Source: Herpetosiphon aurantiacus DSM 785
GTDB lineage: Bacteria > Chloroflexota > Chloroflexia > Chloroflexales > Herpetosiphonaceae
DNA length: 64,000 nt
Assembly (NCBI GenBank): GCA_000018565.1
Contig: CP000875.1
Location: 6,091,199 to 6,155,198 of the forward strand
Reading direction: 5' to 3'
Shown piece after piece: positions 25,631 through 35,700 of the stretch; position 1 is the first letter of the stretch; every line of letters begins with the position of its first letter. The position numbers were made by a program, and so were the translations under genes. The notes beneath the pieces were generated by a model that saw nothing but the letters and a program-made list of their open reading frames with translations, was not told the DNA's origin and did no database searches.

Positions 25631-25656
25631 AAAACTCAGCAGCAGTGCTGAGTTTT
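25631..25656 (+). terminator. Terminator of tRNA-Gln
   Basis: AAAACTCAGCA-GCAG-TGCTGAGTTTT, an 11-bp perfect stem followed by TTGTTT; two bases after the encoded CCA. Confidence 0.93.
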
Positions 25657-25734
25657 TTGTTTAACCTTGCTATTTTGGCCTAACAAAAAAGGCTGGCGTA
25701 TTACCAGCCTTTGAAGCATCAACCACCCTGATAT

Positions 25735-26952
25735 TTACATTGGTGGCTTGATGCCGCTTGAGGCTACGCTAACTGGATGTTCCTCTTTGACGTTGACCCG
25801 ATCGATTCCGGTCATCATTAAGCCCAAGAGTGCGAGCACCAAACAGCCAATCGTGCCAAACAAGGCTTGGTCGCTATGTTTCGCACCAACCATGGACATT
25901 ACGCCGCCTGTGAGCGCAGGCCCAACAAAACTGCCAAGCCCATAGCAAACCGTAAACATGCCGCTAGCACCGCCCAATTTGGCTGGTGGAACCCGCGCTG
26001 CTAACACAGCCAACCCAATTGGATAGAGCGTGCCAGCGAATGCGCCCAGCAACATCCCGAGAAATAGGGTTAGCAAGAACGGTGGGTGCAGGGTCGAGAA
26101 CAAGGCTGCCGCCGAAAGGAGCGATAACGAGCCAATTAGTAATGGCCGATAGCCATAGCGATCAAGCATTCGGCCAATTGGCACTTGGGCCACAATGTTG
26201 GCAATGACCGTTACCGAAATCAGCGTACCCAGCTCCCAGTTGCTATAATTGAGGGTTGGTAGCAATGAAACCAGCGACAACGTGCCATAACCATACAGGA
26301 AGGCAATCGCCAAAGGCAAAATTAATGGGCGGGTGATTTTAAAGCTGACACCACCACTTTCCTGCTCTGTATGATGAACATGCGGTTCTGGCACAACCAA
26401 GACCACAATCACGGTCGCGATAATCGCTGCCGCGACTGCTACCAAAAATGGATGGACAGGGTTTTTGGTCCATTCATAAACCGCTGTGCCGATGATTGGA
26501 CCTGCTGCTGTACCACTGGCCAGCGACATGCCATAGACGGCGGTGTTATGCCCTCGTTGTGCAGGCGAACTAACCCGACTGACATAGGTTTCAGCGGCAG
26601 TCCAAACACACGACCAACCAATCCCCTCGAAAATCCGCCACATGAAAAAGAGCGGGATACTATGCGTCCAAGGCATTGCCAGCATAGCAACGGTGTAGGA
26701 AATTAAGCCAACGATCAAAAATAGTCGAATGCCAAATTTATCGATTGTGCGGCCAATCGGCATGCCAGTTAGCACAAGGCTGGCAAACATCACACTGGTG
26801 CTCAAGCCCACAATAAATTCATTAGCGCCGTTTTGCTCAAGTAAATGCGGAATCAACGGGTTGATGATCCCAATTCCAAGGGCAGTAACCGCAACGCAGA
26901 GATAAATTGGCCACATTGGATGACGCACATGCGTCGAAGGAACCTGCTGCAT
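25735..26952 (-). CDS. MFS transporter (multidrug-exporter type)
   Basis: 405 residues, about 12 membrane helices. Motif A appears as GMPIGRTIDKFGIRLFLIVG after helix 2, and the antiporter motif C region as GMSLASGTAAGPIIGTAVYE in helix 5, as in drug:H+ antiporters of the 12-TM group. The second half repeats motif A (PIGRMLDRYGYRPLLIGSL). The substrate is unknown. The ATG at 26952 is chosen because GAGGAG lies 4 nt upstream; the GTG four codons earlier overlaps that site. It starts 8 bp after the SGNH gene on the same strand, so the two are likely co-transcribed. Confidence 0.9.
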   Translation of the reverse strand: MQQVPSTHVRHPMWPIYLCVAVTALGIGIINPLIPHLLEQNGANEFIVGLSTSVMFASLVLTGMPIGRTIDKFGIRLFLIVGLISYTVAMLAMPWTHSIPLFFMWRIFEGIGWSCVWTAAETYVSRVSSPAQRGHNTAVYGMSLASGTAAGPIIGTAVYEWTKNPVHPFLVAVAAAIIATVIVVLVVPEPHVHHTEQESGGVSFKITRPLILPLAIAFLYGYGTLSLVSLLPTLNYSNWELGTLISVTVIANIVAQVPIGRMLDRYGYRPLLIGSLSLLSAAALFSTLHPPFLLTLFLGMLLGAFAGTLYPIGLAVLAARVPPAKLGGASGMFTVCYGLGSFVGPALTGGVMSMVGAKHSDQALFGTIGCLVLALLGLMMTGIDRVNVKEEHPVSVASSGIKPPM

Positions 26953-26960
26953 AATACTCC

Positions 26961-27656
26961 TCACGCTATTGCCCGCAACCCAGTTGGCCAGGTTTGGGTA
27001 ATTACGGAGATTTCTTCATCAACAATCGTTTGGATGCCTTGGATATTTGGGTGAATGTTGGTAAACCAGCGTACATCATGGCCATGAATATGATCAAGCG
27101 CTGGCCCCAACACCGGAAAATCCTCATCGACCGAGCCAAAACCACGCGCCCGTAGATCCCAGTTGCCTTGTTGGGTTTCACGCTTCATGCGTTCGAAAAT
27201 ATCGACCACCGCATAGCCACGCTGCTGGGCAAGTTTGGCAATCATCCGATACACTGGCTCTAGCTTGGAGTTGCGATCAAAGGCATAATGCGCCGGATAA
27301 TCGACGTAAATGCCTGTTTCCAAGATGATTTTGGCTTGAGGATAATCGCGCTCAAACAAATCGCAAAGCTCGATCAATTTGGCTTCGAATGGCCCAATGC
27401 CGTAGCGCTTGCGATCATTCACGCCATAACGCACAATAATCAGATCGATTTCGGGATAGCGAGCCATCGTGCGATCGTAGCGCTTGAGAAAATCCTCGGT
27501 TGCTTCGCCATCTAAGCCTTCGTTATGGACAAGCGTTTCGTCGGCAAAGACGCTACGCAAACGGGTTTGGAGCAAGGCATCGCCACGCTGATGTGGCAAC
27601 GCATACGAACAAGCAACGGTACAATCACCAACTTGCAAAACCAACGGGCCAGCCAT
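26961..27656 (-). CDS. SGNH-fold hydrolase-like protein with Cys in the nucleophile position
   Basis: 231 residues, soluble. SGNH blocks: block I LQVGDCTVA (usual GDS; here Cys replaces the Ser nucleophile), block II NEGLDGEAT, block III VRYGVNDRK with the conserved Asn, block V NIHPNIQG keeping the His but with Asn in place of the usual Asp. Either a Cys-based enzyme or a member that no longer hydrolyses. The ATG at 27656 is preferred over an upstream in-frame start because GGAGG lies 6 nt before it. It is the first gene of a pair with the MFS transporter, so its substrate may relate to the exported compound. Confidence 0.75.
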   Translation of the reverse strand: MAGPLVLQVGDCTVACSYALPHQRGDALLQTRLRSVFADETLVHNEGLDGEATEDFLKRYDRTMARYPEIDLIIVRYGVNDRKRYGIGPFEAKLIELCDLFERDYPQAKIILETGIYVDYPAHYAFDRNSKLEPVYRMIAKLAQQRGYAVVDIFERMKRETQQGNWDLRARGFGSVDEDFPVLGPALDHIHGHDVRWFTNIHPNIQGIQTIVDEEISVITQTWPTGLRAIA

Positions 27657-27837
27657 CCAGAACCTCCGCCGAAACGTTGATATTTGCGGCATCCACAGCA
27701 AACATCACATACGGCAGTATAGCGTTCTCGCCTAGTTTTGACAACTTTTAGCATGACATAAAACAAGTTTTTCGGCAACCAAGCGTTGCTACAAAGTCGA
27801 AACTCATCAAATGCTCATTCTGATCGCGATCAAAAAA

Positions 27838-27868
27838 AAGCGCCCTGTCATACGACGACAGAACGCTT
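27838..27868 (-). terminator. Terminator after the GlsB-type gene
   Basis: On the minus strand AAGCGTTCTGTC pairs with GACAGGGCGCTT (12 bp, two wobbles) and is followed by TTTTTT. It lies 27 bp after the stop of the gene ending at 27895. Confidence 0.9.
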
Positions 27869-27894
27869 GAAGTTTGTTTTAGCTGAATGATTTT

Positions 27895-28185
27895 TTAGAT
27901 GCGGCGACGGCGAGGAGCACGCATAAACGAAATCAACAAAGCAAACAAGGTTGCGCCGATGATCGACCAGATAATCGGAAACGGTTTGCCTTCAACATTA
28001 AAGGTCAACAGTTCGGGCAAGCCTAAGTTGGCAGCCAACCACGAGCCGAGCAATGCGCCAATAAAGCCAACCCCAATTGAGGCCAACAAACCGCCCATGC
28101 TATAGCCCGCAATTGCTTGACCAGCTGCACCACACACTGCCGCAATCAACAACATCAACAATAAGCCAATAACTGAGAATTCCAT
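27895..28185 (-). CDS. GlsB/YeaQ/YmgE-family stress-response membrane protein
   Basis: 96 residues with three hydrophobic segments (~3-24, 31-51, 68-87) and the family's glycine-rich GLLASIGVGFIGALLGSWLA; a basic tail (RAPRRRRI) closes it. Family members are small 'transglycosylase-associated' membrane proteins of unclear biochemical role, often stress-induced. AGGAGG sits 7 nt before the ATG. Monocistronic, with a strong terminator. Confidence 0.88.
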   Translation of the reverse strand: MEFSVIGLLLMLLIAAVCGAAGQAIAGYSMGGLLASIGVGFIGALLGSWLAANLGLPELLTFNVEGKPFPIIWSIIGATLFALLISFMRAPRRRRI

Positions 28186-28348
28186 GGTATTTCCTCCTGA
28201 ATATGGTACATATCATTGGTTTGGTTATCTGGTGTTTTATAAAAGCAAAAGTTGTGCCATGAGTCAGGAGGAGACGAGATACGCTGTTAAATGGTGCAGG
28301 GTCTGAGGCTTGAATTAAGCAATGTAGAAATTTTTACATCCTCTAAGA

Positions 28349-28651
28349 TCATTGCCAATGTAAAAAATGGAACAGCGAGGAAGCAACATTGAGCATTACT
28401 GCTACTACTAAGAACATAAATGGCAGCGATTTCCATTTTTTAATGATAATAAACGAATTGATGACGGCGATAGCATAGGCCAGCAATGTTAAACTTAATA
28501 TGCGTACTAAAGGCTCTATTAATATCCAAAATGCAATGAACATTGAGAATGGTAGGGTTAGCATCAACGAGATTGCATTGACGATTAATAGCAATCGTCG
28601 TAATTTAATATTGCTTGGAACAATCTCGGCTCTTTCTACAACATATGACAT
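28349..28651 (-). CDS. Small three-helix membrane protein, unrecognised
   Basis: 100 residues. Three hydrophobic segments (about 19-42, 45-66, 72-92) after a polar start (MSYVVERAEIVPSNIKLRR). Noticeably AT-rich codons (Ile, Leu as TTA/ATT), unlike the genes to its left. AAGGA lies ~8 nt before the ATG. It follows another small membrane gene (28808-29056) on the same strand downstream of the RHS gene; one or both could be immunity proteins for the RHS C-terminal tip, but this is inference from position and topology. Confidence 0.6.
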   Translation of the reverse strand: MSYVVERAEIVPSNIKLRRLLLIVNAISLMLTLPFSMFIAFWILIEPLVRILSLTLLAYAIAVINSFIIIKKWKSLPFMFLVVAVMLNVASSLFHFLHWQ

Positions 28652-28807
28652 ACATCGATCCTTAAACGTTGTTCCTTACGCCTGATAATCCCCAAAGCAT
28701 CTATCAACTTCAAGCTGAAAATTATCTAGGAGAGCAAATCGAACGACATAACGATCCAGTTGTTATGACAGTATACAATATGCTCTACCTTATCAGACCG
28801 AAGCTAA

Positions 28808-29056
28808 TTAAATTAAAAACATAATAATGCTAATAACAAAACAGATCAGTGAGCTTATAATAAGTGTGATATTGGCAATAATATGTATTTTCTTCTGAAG
28901 CAAAAGACTTAAACCCATTAAACACAATCCGATTGCGCAAAAAATGTAATTCCAAGGGGTAGCATTCACAATAACCTGATAGATTTGCATCATTCTCGCC
29001 GATAATGCTGCGACTCCGGCGATCAAGTTGATTGTGTTGAGTTGCTTCTGGTTCAT
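28808..29056 (-). CDS. Small membrane protein, unrecognised
   Basis: 82 residues with about three hydrophobic segments (LIAGVAALSARMMQIYQVIV; YIFCAIGLCLMGLSLLL; ANITLIISSLICFVISIIM). AT-rich codon use. The second of two adjacent ATGs is taken as the start because GGAG lies 5 nt upstream of it but 2 nt from the first. It is the first gene after the RHS gene in the transcription direction, separated from it by a strong terminator and ~660 bp of AT-rich DNA. Candidate immunity protein only by context. Confidence 0.55.
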   Translation of the reverse strand: MNQKQLNTINLIAGVAALSARMMQIYQVIVNATPWNYIFCAIGLCLMGLSLLLQKKIHIIANITLIISSLICFVISIIMFLI

Positions 29057-29638
29057 CATAACTCCATTCAATTCAGTTCATAATCCGAACTCGTGGATTC
29101 TAGGCCAACGTGCGAGCAAGGCTGCTAAACACTTCGTTTGTAGGCATTTATATGATAGTTGCTACAAAGGTGCAATATCAGCAAGGCTAAAATGCTAGAA
29201 CATGCTCAAGGATTTTCAATAATTTATGATAGCATCCCTGTTTTTCTATAAATTCTGCATAGTATTGAATTGAAAATAAATAAATCGGTTTAATGAAGTA
29301 AAGCCTGAGCCGTAATCCTATCAATATAACTTGATTTACAGAAAAATAGTTGTGTTATCTATCAAATATAGCAAGTTATTGAAACAATAATACTGTTTAG
29401 ATCAGTATATCAATGTATTTCCTGTGAAATTGTATGATATTATATTGAATTATTAAAAAGAAATTACTATTTATTGATTTATTGTTATTTTAATGCATAT
29501 TATATTTAATAGTCAGGAAAATAGCAAAATAATACGTAAAATTTCAATATTATCTATAATCATAGTAATACTTGATATTGATAACATTGTATCCCATAAA
29601 ACGATTTTGAGGGATTCATAGTTTATATTCCCGTATAA
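29057..29638. other. Strongly AT-rich non-coding stretch
   Basis: About 580 bases, by eye far more AT-rich than the rest of the window (long runs such as ATATTATATTGAATTATT). No open frame with a start and ribosome-binding site was found. It lies between the RHS terminator and the small membrane genes and may be a remnant of replaced toxin/immunity cassettes or foreign DNA. Confidence 0.55.
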
Positions 29639-29696
29639 AAAGATAGAATAAGTTGGTTGAGATCTTATAAAATCTCAACCAACTTGTTCTATCTTT
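29639..29696 (-). terminator. Long hairpin terminator of the RHS gene
   Basis: A 24-25 bp stem with one mismatch: AAAGATAGAA-T-AAGTTGGTTGAGAT against its complement, with an 8-nt loop. A T-run follows on the minus strand (CTTTTTATAC). It begins 25 bp after the RHS stop. Confidence 0.92.
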
Positions 29697-29720
29697 GATT
29701 AGAAGCCCTTAATATTCAAA

Positions 29721-32700
29721 TTACCACCATATATAAGGTATCGTTACGATAGGCATCCCTCTAAGGTCGTACATAGCGTAGATCTCTAGATGACCACCTA
29801 AGAATGCCGCAGCACCTAGTACCGTTGCTCCCGTGAAAAGAATTGCAGCTACAGCAAGAGCTATGTATACCCCGTAAGGCCCTCCCATTTTTGCTGCAGC
29901 AAGAAATGCGCCAATAGCACCTGCTGAAGATGCCCCCATTAATATGAGATTCGCAATTTCCTTTGTTTCTTCTGGAGTAAATATAAATCTACACTGCCTC
30001 ATATGATCCCAGCAACTTACACTCCAATGTCCGCTGGGATCAACAAAACGTAAAGGATTATTTACTACATAGCTGTAACGATTTAACGTTTGAGCATTTT
30101 GTGGCCCCCACTGATGTTTTTCATCTTTCAAAGCCTCTTCGTCAAGTTGGAAATGAAAACCTTTTGTAGCTGTAAACCTTAGTTCTTTGCTATAATCCAA
30201 AGCAAATTTCTTCTCATGAAAATCAACTGTTAGAGGCCGATGAGCTAATTCATCATCATACCCCAGTGTTTTCGTAGATCCTCCCTTGCTATCTTCTTTG
30301 CCGGGTACAATACTATCCGCGCTAACAAAACGGGCAATTGCGGCATCGTAGTAGCGAGCATTGTAGAACAACAAGCCGGTGCCATCATCTTTGCGTTGGC
30401 CGGTATAGCCAAACTCGGTGCTGGTGAGGTTGCCGCTGCGGGTTGCGCCCCATGGATCATAGCGTTCAGCCTCGATCACCGTGCCACTGCCATTGGTAAT
30501 TGCCCCAACTGAGCCAAGATGATCAGTATGGAGATAGATCACACTGCCACGATTGCTGGTGGTTGGGTTGCCTGTGGTTGTCCGAGCTGCAACGCCATAG
30601 TTGGAAATAACCTTGCCATCGCTCCAATATTCAACGCTACCGATATAGAGCACACTCTTAACAGTGCCACCCGTGGTAGTGGTTTTCTTGATGCGGGCAT
30701 TGTTGCCATCATACTTGTAGGTTTCGGTGACGGTGCTGGTACTGATTTGGGTTGGTTGGTTTTCGATATTCCAGGTATAGCTGCGGCCACCGCCGCTGAG
30801 CATATTGCCGTTGTTGTCGTAGGTATAGCTTTGGCCACCAACGCTGGAAACCGCGTGCGGTTTGCCATTGGTGTAACTATAGCTTAGGCCAGCTTTGTTG
30901 GTGATATTGCCAATCGCATCGTAGCCATAGCTTTGATTGAAGGTTGCGCCCCCAATACAGACGCTACTGCTGGTGCTGCTCACGGCGCAGGCATTGGTCA
31001 CGCGATCACGATGATCATAGCTGTAGCGCATAATTTCATTGGCGTTCAGGGTATCTTGCGAGCTGATCGTGCGCACATTGCCAGCAAGATCATAGGTAAA
31101 GTCGCGGCGGAAACGCTCTTGCAAGGTGGCAATATCGGCGGTGACCGTGCTCGTCAAGCGTTTTGAGAGCGGGTCGTAGCTATATTGGGTTTGTAAGCCG
31201 TTATTCAAGGTTTCGCTGGTTTTTTGGCCAAGCGCATCGTAATTGACATTGACTTGGAAGATTTCGCCGAGGCTTGATGCTAGGCTGGTTTGGCGGCCTG
31301 CCGCATCATAGCCATAGGTCAGGATTTCGCCAGTTGGATAGGTTGTGGTCACTTGTTGACCATCGGCACGATAACTGTTAAGGGTGTTATAAGTCGTGCC
31401 ATCAACCGTTTGGGCAATTTTGTTGATTTCGCTGCGAGCTGTATACCCCCAGTTACTGCTGCCACTGGCATCGGTCATGCTGGTCAATTGACCTTTGCCA
31501 TTGCTATGCGCGGCATCAAATTGATCGTAGCTATAGCTGGCAATCGTGGTTGAGCCTTGCTTTTTGGCGGTCAAACGGTTGAGCAAATCGTATTCGAAGC
31601 TCAAGGTTTGGTTTTTGGCATCAATTTGGCTGAGCAGATTACCATCAACATCATAGCCATAGCTCCATGCACCCATATCAGGGTCGCTCATGGTCAGCTT
31701 GCGACCCAAAGAATCGTAGGTCATGCTGGTGATGTTGTTATTGGCATCGGTACTGGTGATCAACAAATCGAGTGGGCTATAGGCATAGGTAGTCAGGCTA
31801 TAGCTGGCCCAAGCATTGGTGTAGTTGCCAGCACAGCTAAAGTCGCTGAAGAACGCCCATGTCGTACAATTGCCACTCAATTCTTGCACTTGGAGCAAAC
31901 GGCCAAACTCATCACTGCGATGTTGGGTGCGATAGCGATTGGGGTCAATTGTATCGACCACGCTCAGGTTGTTATATTGCCAATAGCGTTTGGTGGTTTT
32001 GGCACCATCAGGCGTAGTCAAGGTCAACAAGCGCCCAAGGCTATCGTAGGTTTTGGTTGTCCAATTAACCCCAGTGCCAGGAATGGCGGTATAGATCCAG
32101 AAGGAACCACTGGTTTCATTGACATAGCGTGGTTGTGATTCGTGGGTGACTTTGTTCATGCCATCGTATTTGGTATCAACCACAATATTTTGGCTGCCAT
32201 CCATACTTTCTTGTTTGGTTTGAATTTTGCGACCCAAGCCGTCGTAGAACTGGCTGTTGATCTGAACACCACCCAAACCACTGGCTTCACGGGTTTCCGT
32301 CCAATAGCGGAAAGGAATCGCGCTATCAACATAATGGGCTTTGACCGTGGGCAAGGCGCTGGTATCACCTGGTTTGATCAAGGCGACCATGCGGCCAAAG
32401 CTATCGTATTCCGCGTTGGTCACATTGCCATTGGCATCGGTAACGCTGGTCAAGGTGCCCATGCGATAATCATAGCCAGCACTTTCATTCAACACCAGGC
32501 TATTGGTATTGCCGGTTGGTTGGCTGACACTGGTTGAGAAGGCATGGAAAATCGAATCGTAGGTTGATGTCACCGTGCTGCTGGTTGCGCCATTGCCAGG
32601 AGCGCTGAAGGTCGTGGTTGTTCCATTGAACAAGCGCGTGCCTGCTTGGGCATAGGTGGTGACGGTGGTTTGATTGCCATACGCATCGTAGCCAAAGCTG

Positions 32701-35700
32701 GTATCGCTGCTGACGAGGGTTAAACCTGTCGTGCTGGTCGCTAACGGCACATTGCTATACTTGCGGGTCAAGGTCAGCAAGCCCCGCGTGCCAACGGCTT
32801 GGGTCGTCACCGCACCATCATAGCGGTTTTCAGTCAAGGCCAACAACCGATTTTGCCCATCGCGGATGATCTGGGTCACCAAGCGATCAACAATATAGGC
32901 GCTGCTGGTATTCGGCGCATAGGTATTGCTGGTTGAGCGATAGACCGCGCCACTAATATCTAACTCTTCAATTTTGGTGACATTGCCATACTGCACGCCG
33001 CCTTGGCTCGCTGGGTCGTAGTAGTATTTCGTGCGGTTGACGGTTGCCGTTGGCCCGCCCGCAGGAGCTGGATCATAATTGACGCTGAATGATTCGTTGG
33101 TGTAATCGAATGAGCGCCACAAGCCAGCAAATGGTGATACCGAGAAGCCGTAGAATTCAATAATATAGTAATTCCCGCTTTCACGCAGCATCGTACTGGT
33201 GGAACCTTGGCGCTGAACCGTGCGATATTCCTTACCTTTTAAGATTTCGTTATTGCGAATATTGATGAAACAAGCATCTGTCTCCATCTGCGAGCCATAG
33301 ACGGCGGGAGTACAGTTGGCATCGCCTTGATAGAAATAGTGGTCAGTTTCATTGCCATTCGGATCGCGCTCGGTAACCTTGGCATGACCACGGAACTCAG
33401 TGCGGGCTTTGTGCACCAACCAGCTGCTCATATCGGTATTGTTGCGATACTTGTTGTAATACAAGACTGCTGAGTTGGCATAGACTTGGCCTGAACTATC
33501 GTTGCTATCAAGTGCTGACCCAAGCGTATTTAACGCAGGGTTGGTATAGCTATAGTTCGTGGTGTAATTGTTGCCACGCCCATCATTCAGGGTTTTGCTA
33601 CTCACCCGTCGATAATTCGCATACAACGTTTTGTTAATACTTTGACCAATATTTTCATAGGCAAACGTGATCGTGCCACCTTGCCCATTATTGACTTGGG
33701 TCAAACGATTCCATGCCCCATCAGGGTAGTATTGGGTCGTTCCAGGACTTGTGCCATAGGTAAAGGTTGTTGCTGGTAGCGCAATGGCGGTATTTGGATC
33801 AATCGGAAGGGTAGTTGACCCGCTTTTCCCGACTCGTTGAATGCTCTTTAAGGTCAAGCGTTCGCTGTCAGAATCAATATTAACCGTGGTATCGGCATAG
33901 GTGGAGTAGTCGTAACCCAAAGAATATTGGCGAATCAGTTCCCATGCACTATTGGGCTTGCTAGAGACGTTGATCGTATCGAGTTGGCGCGTTTTGCGTG
34001 GAGCGCCATTGCTGTCGCCTAATTGGTTGCCCGCCCAATCAAAGTCGAGGTCATTCGTGCGAGCTGAACTATTGAAATCAACCTTATAGCGGTCGATTGC
34101 ACCGGTGCCACTATTGGCTCCCCAGGTAACACTGGTTGGCCAAACTTCACGATCAACCATCCCAACGATCCCGTTACAGGTGCTGCGTTGTTGGCTATCG
34201 CGGCTATAGTTGTAGGTAATCACATTATTGTTGACATCGGTGATGCTGCTGAGCGACCATTGATAGGTTTCCATGCTGGCAGCCCCATCGATCTCACAGG
34301 TATCCCAGCCCCACCAAGCATCTTCAACAAATTCATACTTGGTGCCATCTTTTGACCATACCCGCCAGCCATAGCGTTTCAGTGGTGTGCCATAACGGCT
34401 CCCACCACGGCTCGCGGTTGAATCGCCTAATTCAAAAGCGGTGACTTTGGCAAAGGTTTCATTGACCGGAGTCCAAGTCCAGTGCGAAAGATTGGCCTCA
34501 ACGGGTGACCCAACCAAGGCGGCACCACGGGTCACATCAAAAGCCATGCCATTGAAGGTTAAGGAATAGTAGGTGCGGCCATCGGCAACTTTATTGGCCG
34601 ATACCGACCCCATCTCCAGGCTCCAATCACGCCCAACCCAACCAGCTTGGCTGAGTATGCGTTGGCCACCTTTGCCATCGCTGCTGCTACTGTTGTAGCT
34701 CAGCGCAATATCAGGCTTGATGCCACCTGGGCCAGCAGGAACGTCAATTGGATAAGAAGAGGTTGCGGCTCCAGTGTACAGGCTGGTTTGCCAACCTTGC
34801 AAGCTTGGCAAGAAGGCTTCTGAGGGCGAAGAACCATCAGTTAATTGGTAGTTGCCGCCAACCGCAACCCGTGCACCAACACGGCGATTTTGCAGGTCAA
34901 GCGTGGTTTCGACCGATTTCCAAGTCTTGGTGGTTTCATCGTAAGCCATCAAGGTCAAATCAGAGGCCGAAATGCCAAGTGCTCGTAATTGCTCATCGGT
35001 ATAGCGAAGGTTCAGCAGCATGTCACCCGATTTGGCCGTGCTGGTAATCCGGAATGGCGGTAGGCCACGCTTGCTATTACTGGGAACATCCGTAACGTTG
35101 GGAGTGAGGGTGAGGGTTGTATCGGCAGTAGGCTTAGCAATCGACACTTCAATCGCATTATCGGCAGTGCGCAAACTGGTTGCAGTACTCCCACGACTGG
35201 CGGTGATGGTTCGGGCTTTGCCTGCGGCCACAATCAATGTGCCTGAGCGTGATCGAACTGGTTGCTCAAGTTTGGTGGCACTCAACGATGCGGTGGTCAA
35301 GAGCGTTGCATCGGTTGTTGCATTAACCCGCACCTGAACCCGCATGGTTTGGCTGGTTCGGGCTGCCAGTGCGTCGATTGACCATTCCCACGCGCTGCCA
35401 TCTGCTACAAGCTGGTCGGTGGTCAGTGGGGTCGTATTCGCAGGAACTGGCAAGCGGATGAGAATGTTTGTGCCAGGAATGTCGCCAACATTGGCCAAAT
35501 TGATCGTGAGACCAAGGGTTTGACCAACGCTCACAAAGGCTTGATCCGCCCGCAAATTTAGGGCCAAACTCGGAGTGGTGCGTTCACGCACGCTGGCAAC
35601 CGGTGGTACATCAGGTGTTGCTGGTGGCGTGTTTGGGTTGGTATCGCGAGATTGAGCGGCAATTGGTGATGCTGGAATGGTCGAAGCAGTCACCGCAGCT

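Noticed and set aside
30519-32537. Long plus-strand frames across the RHS gene (up to ~190 residues)
   Set aside because: They are antisense to YD repeats, whose biased codons keep other frames open; no ribosome-binding sites or recognisable domains.
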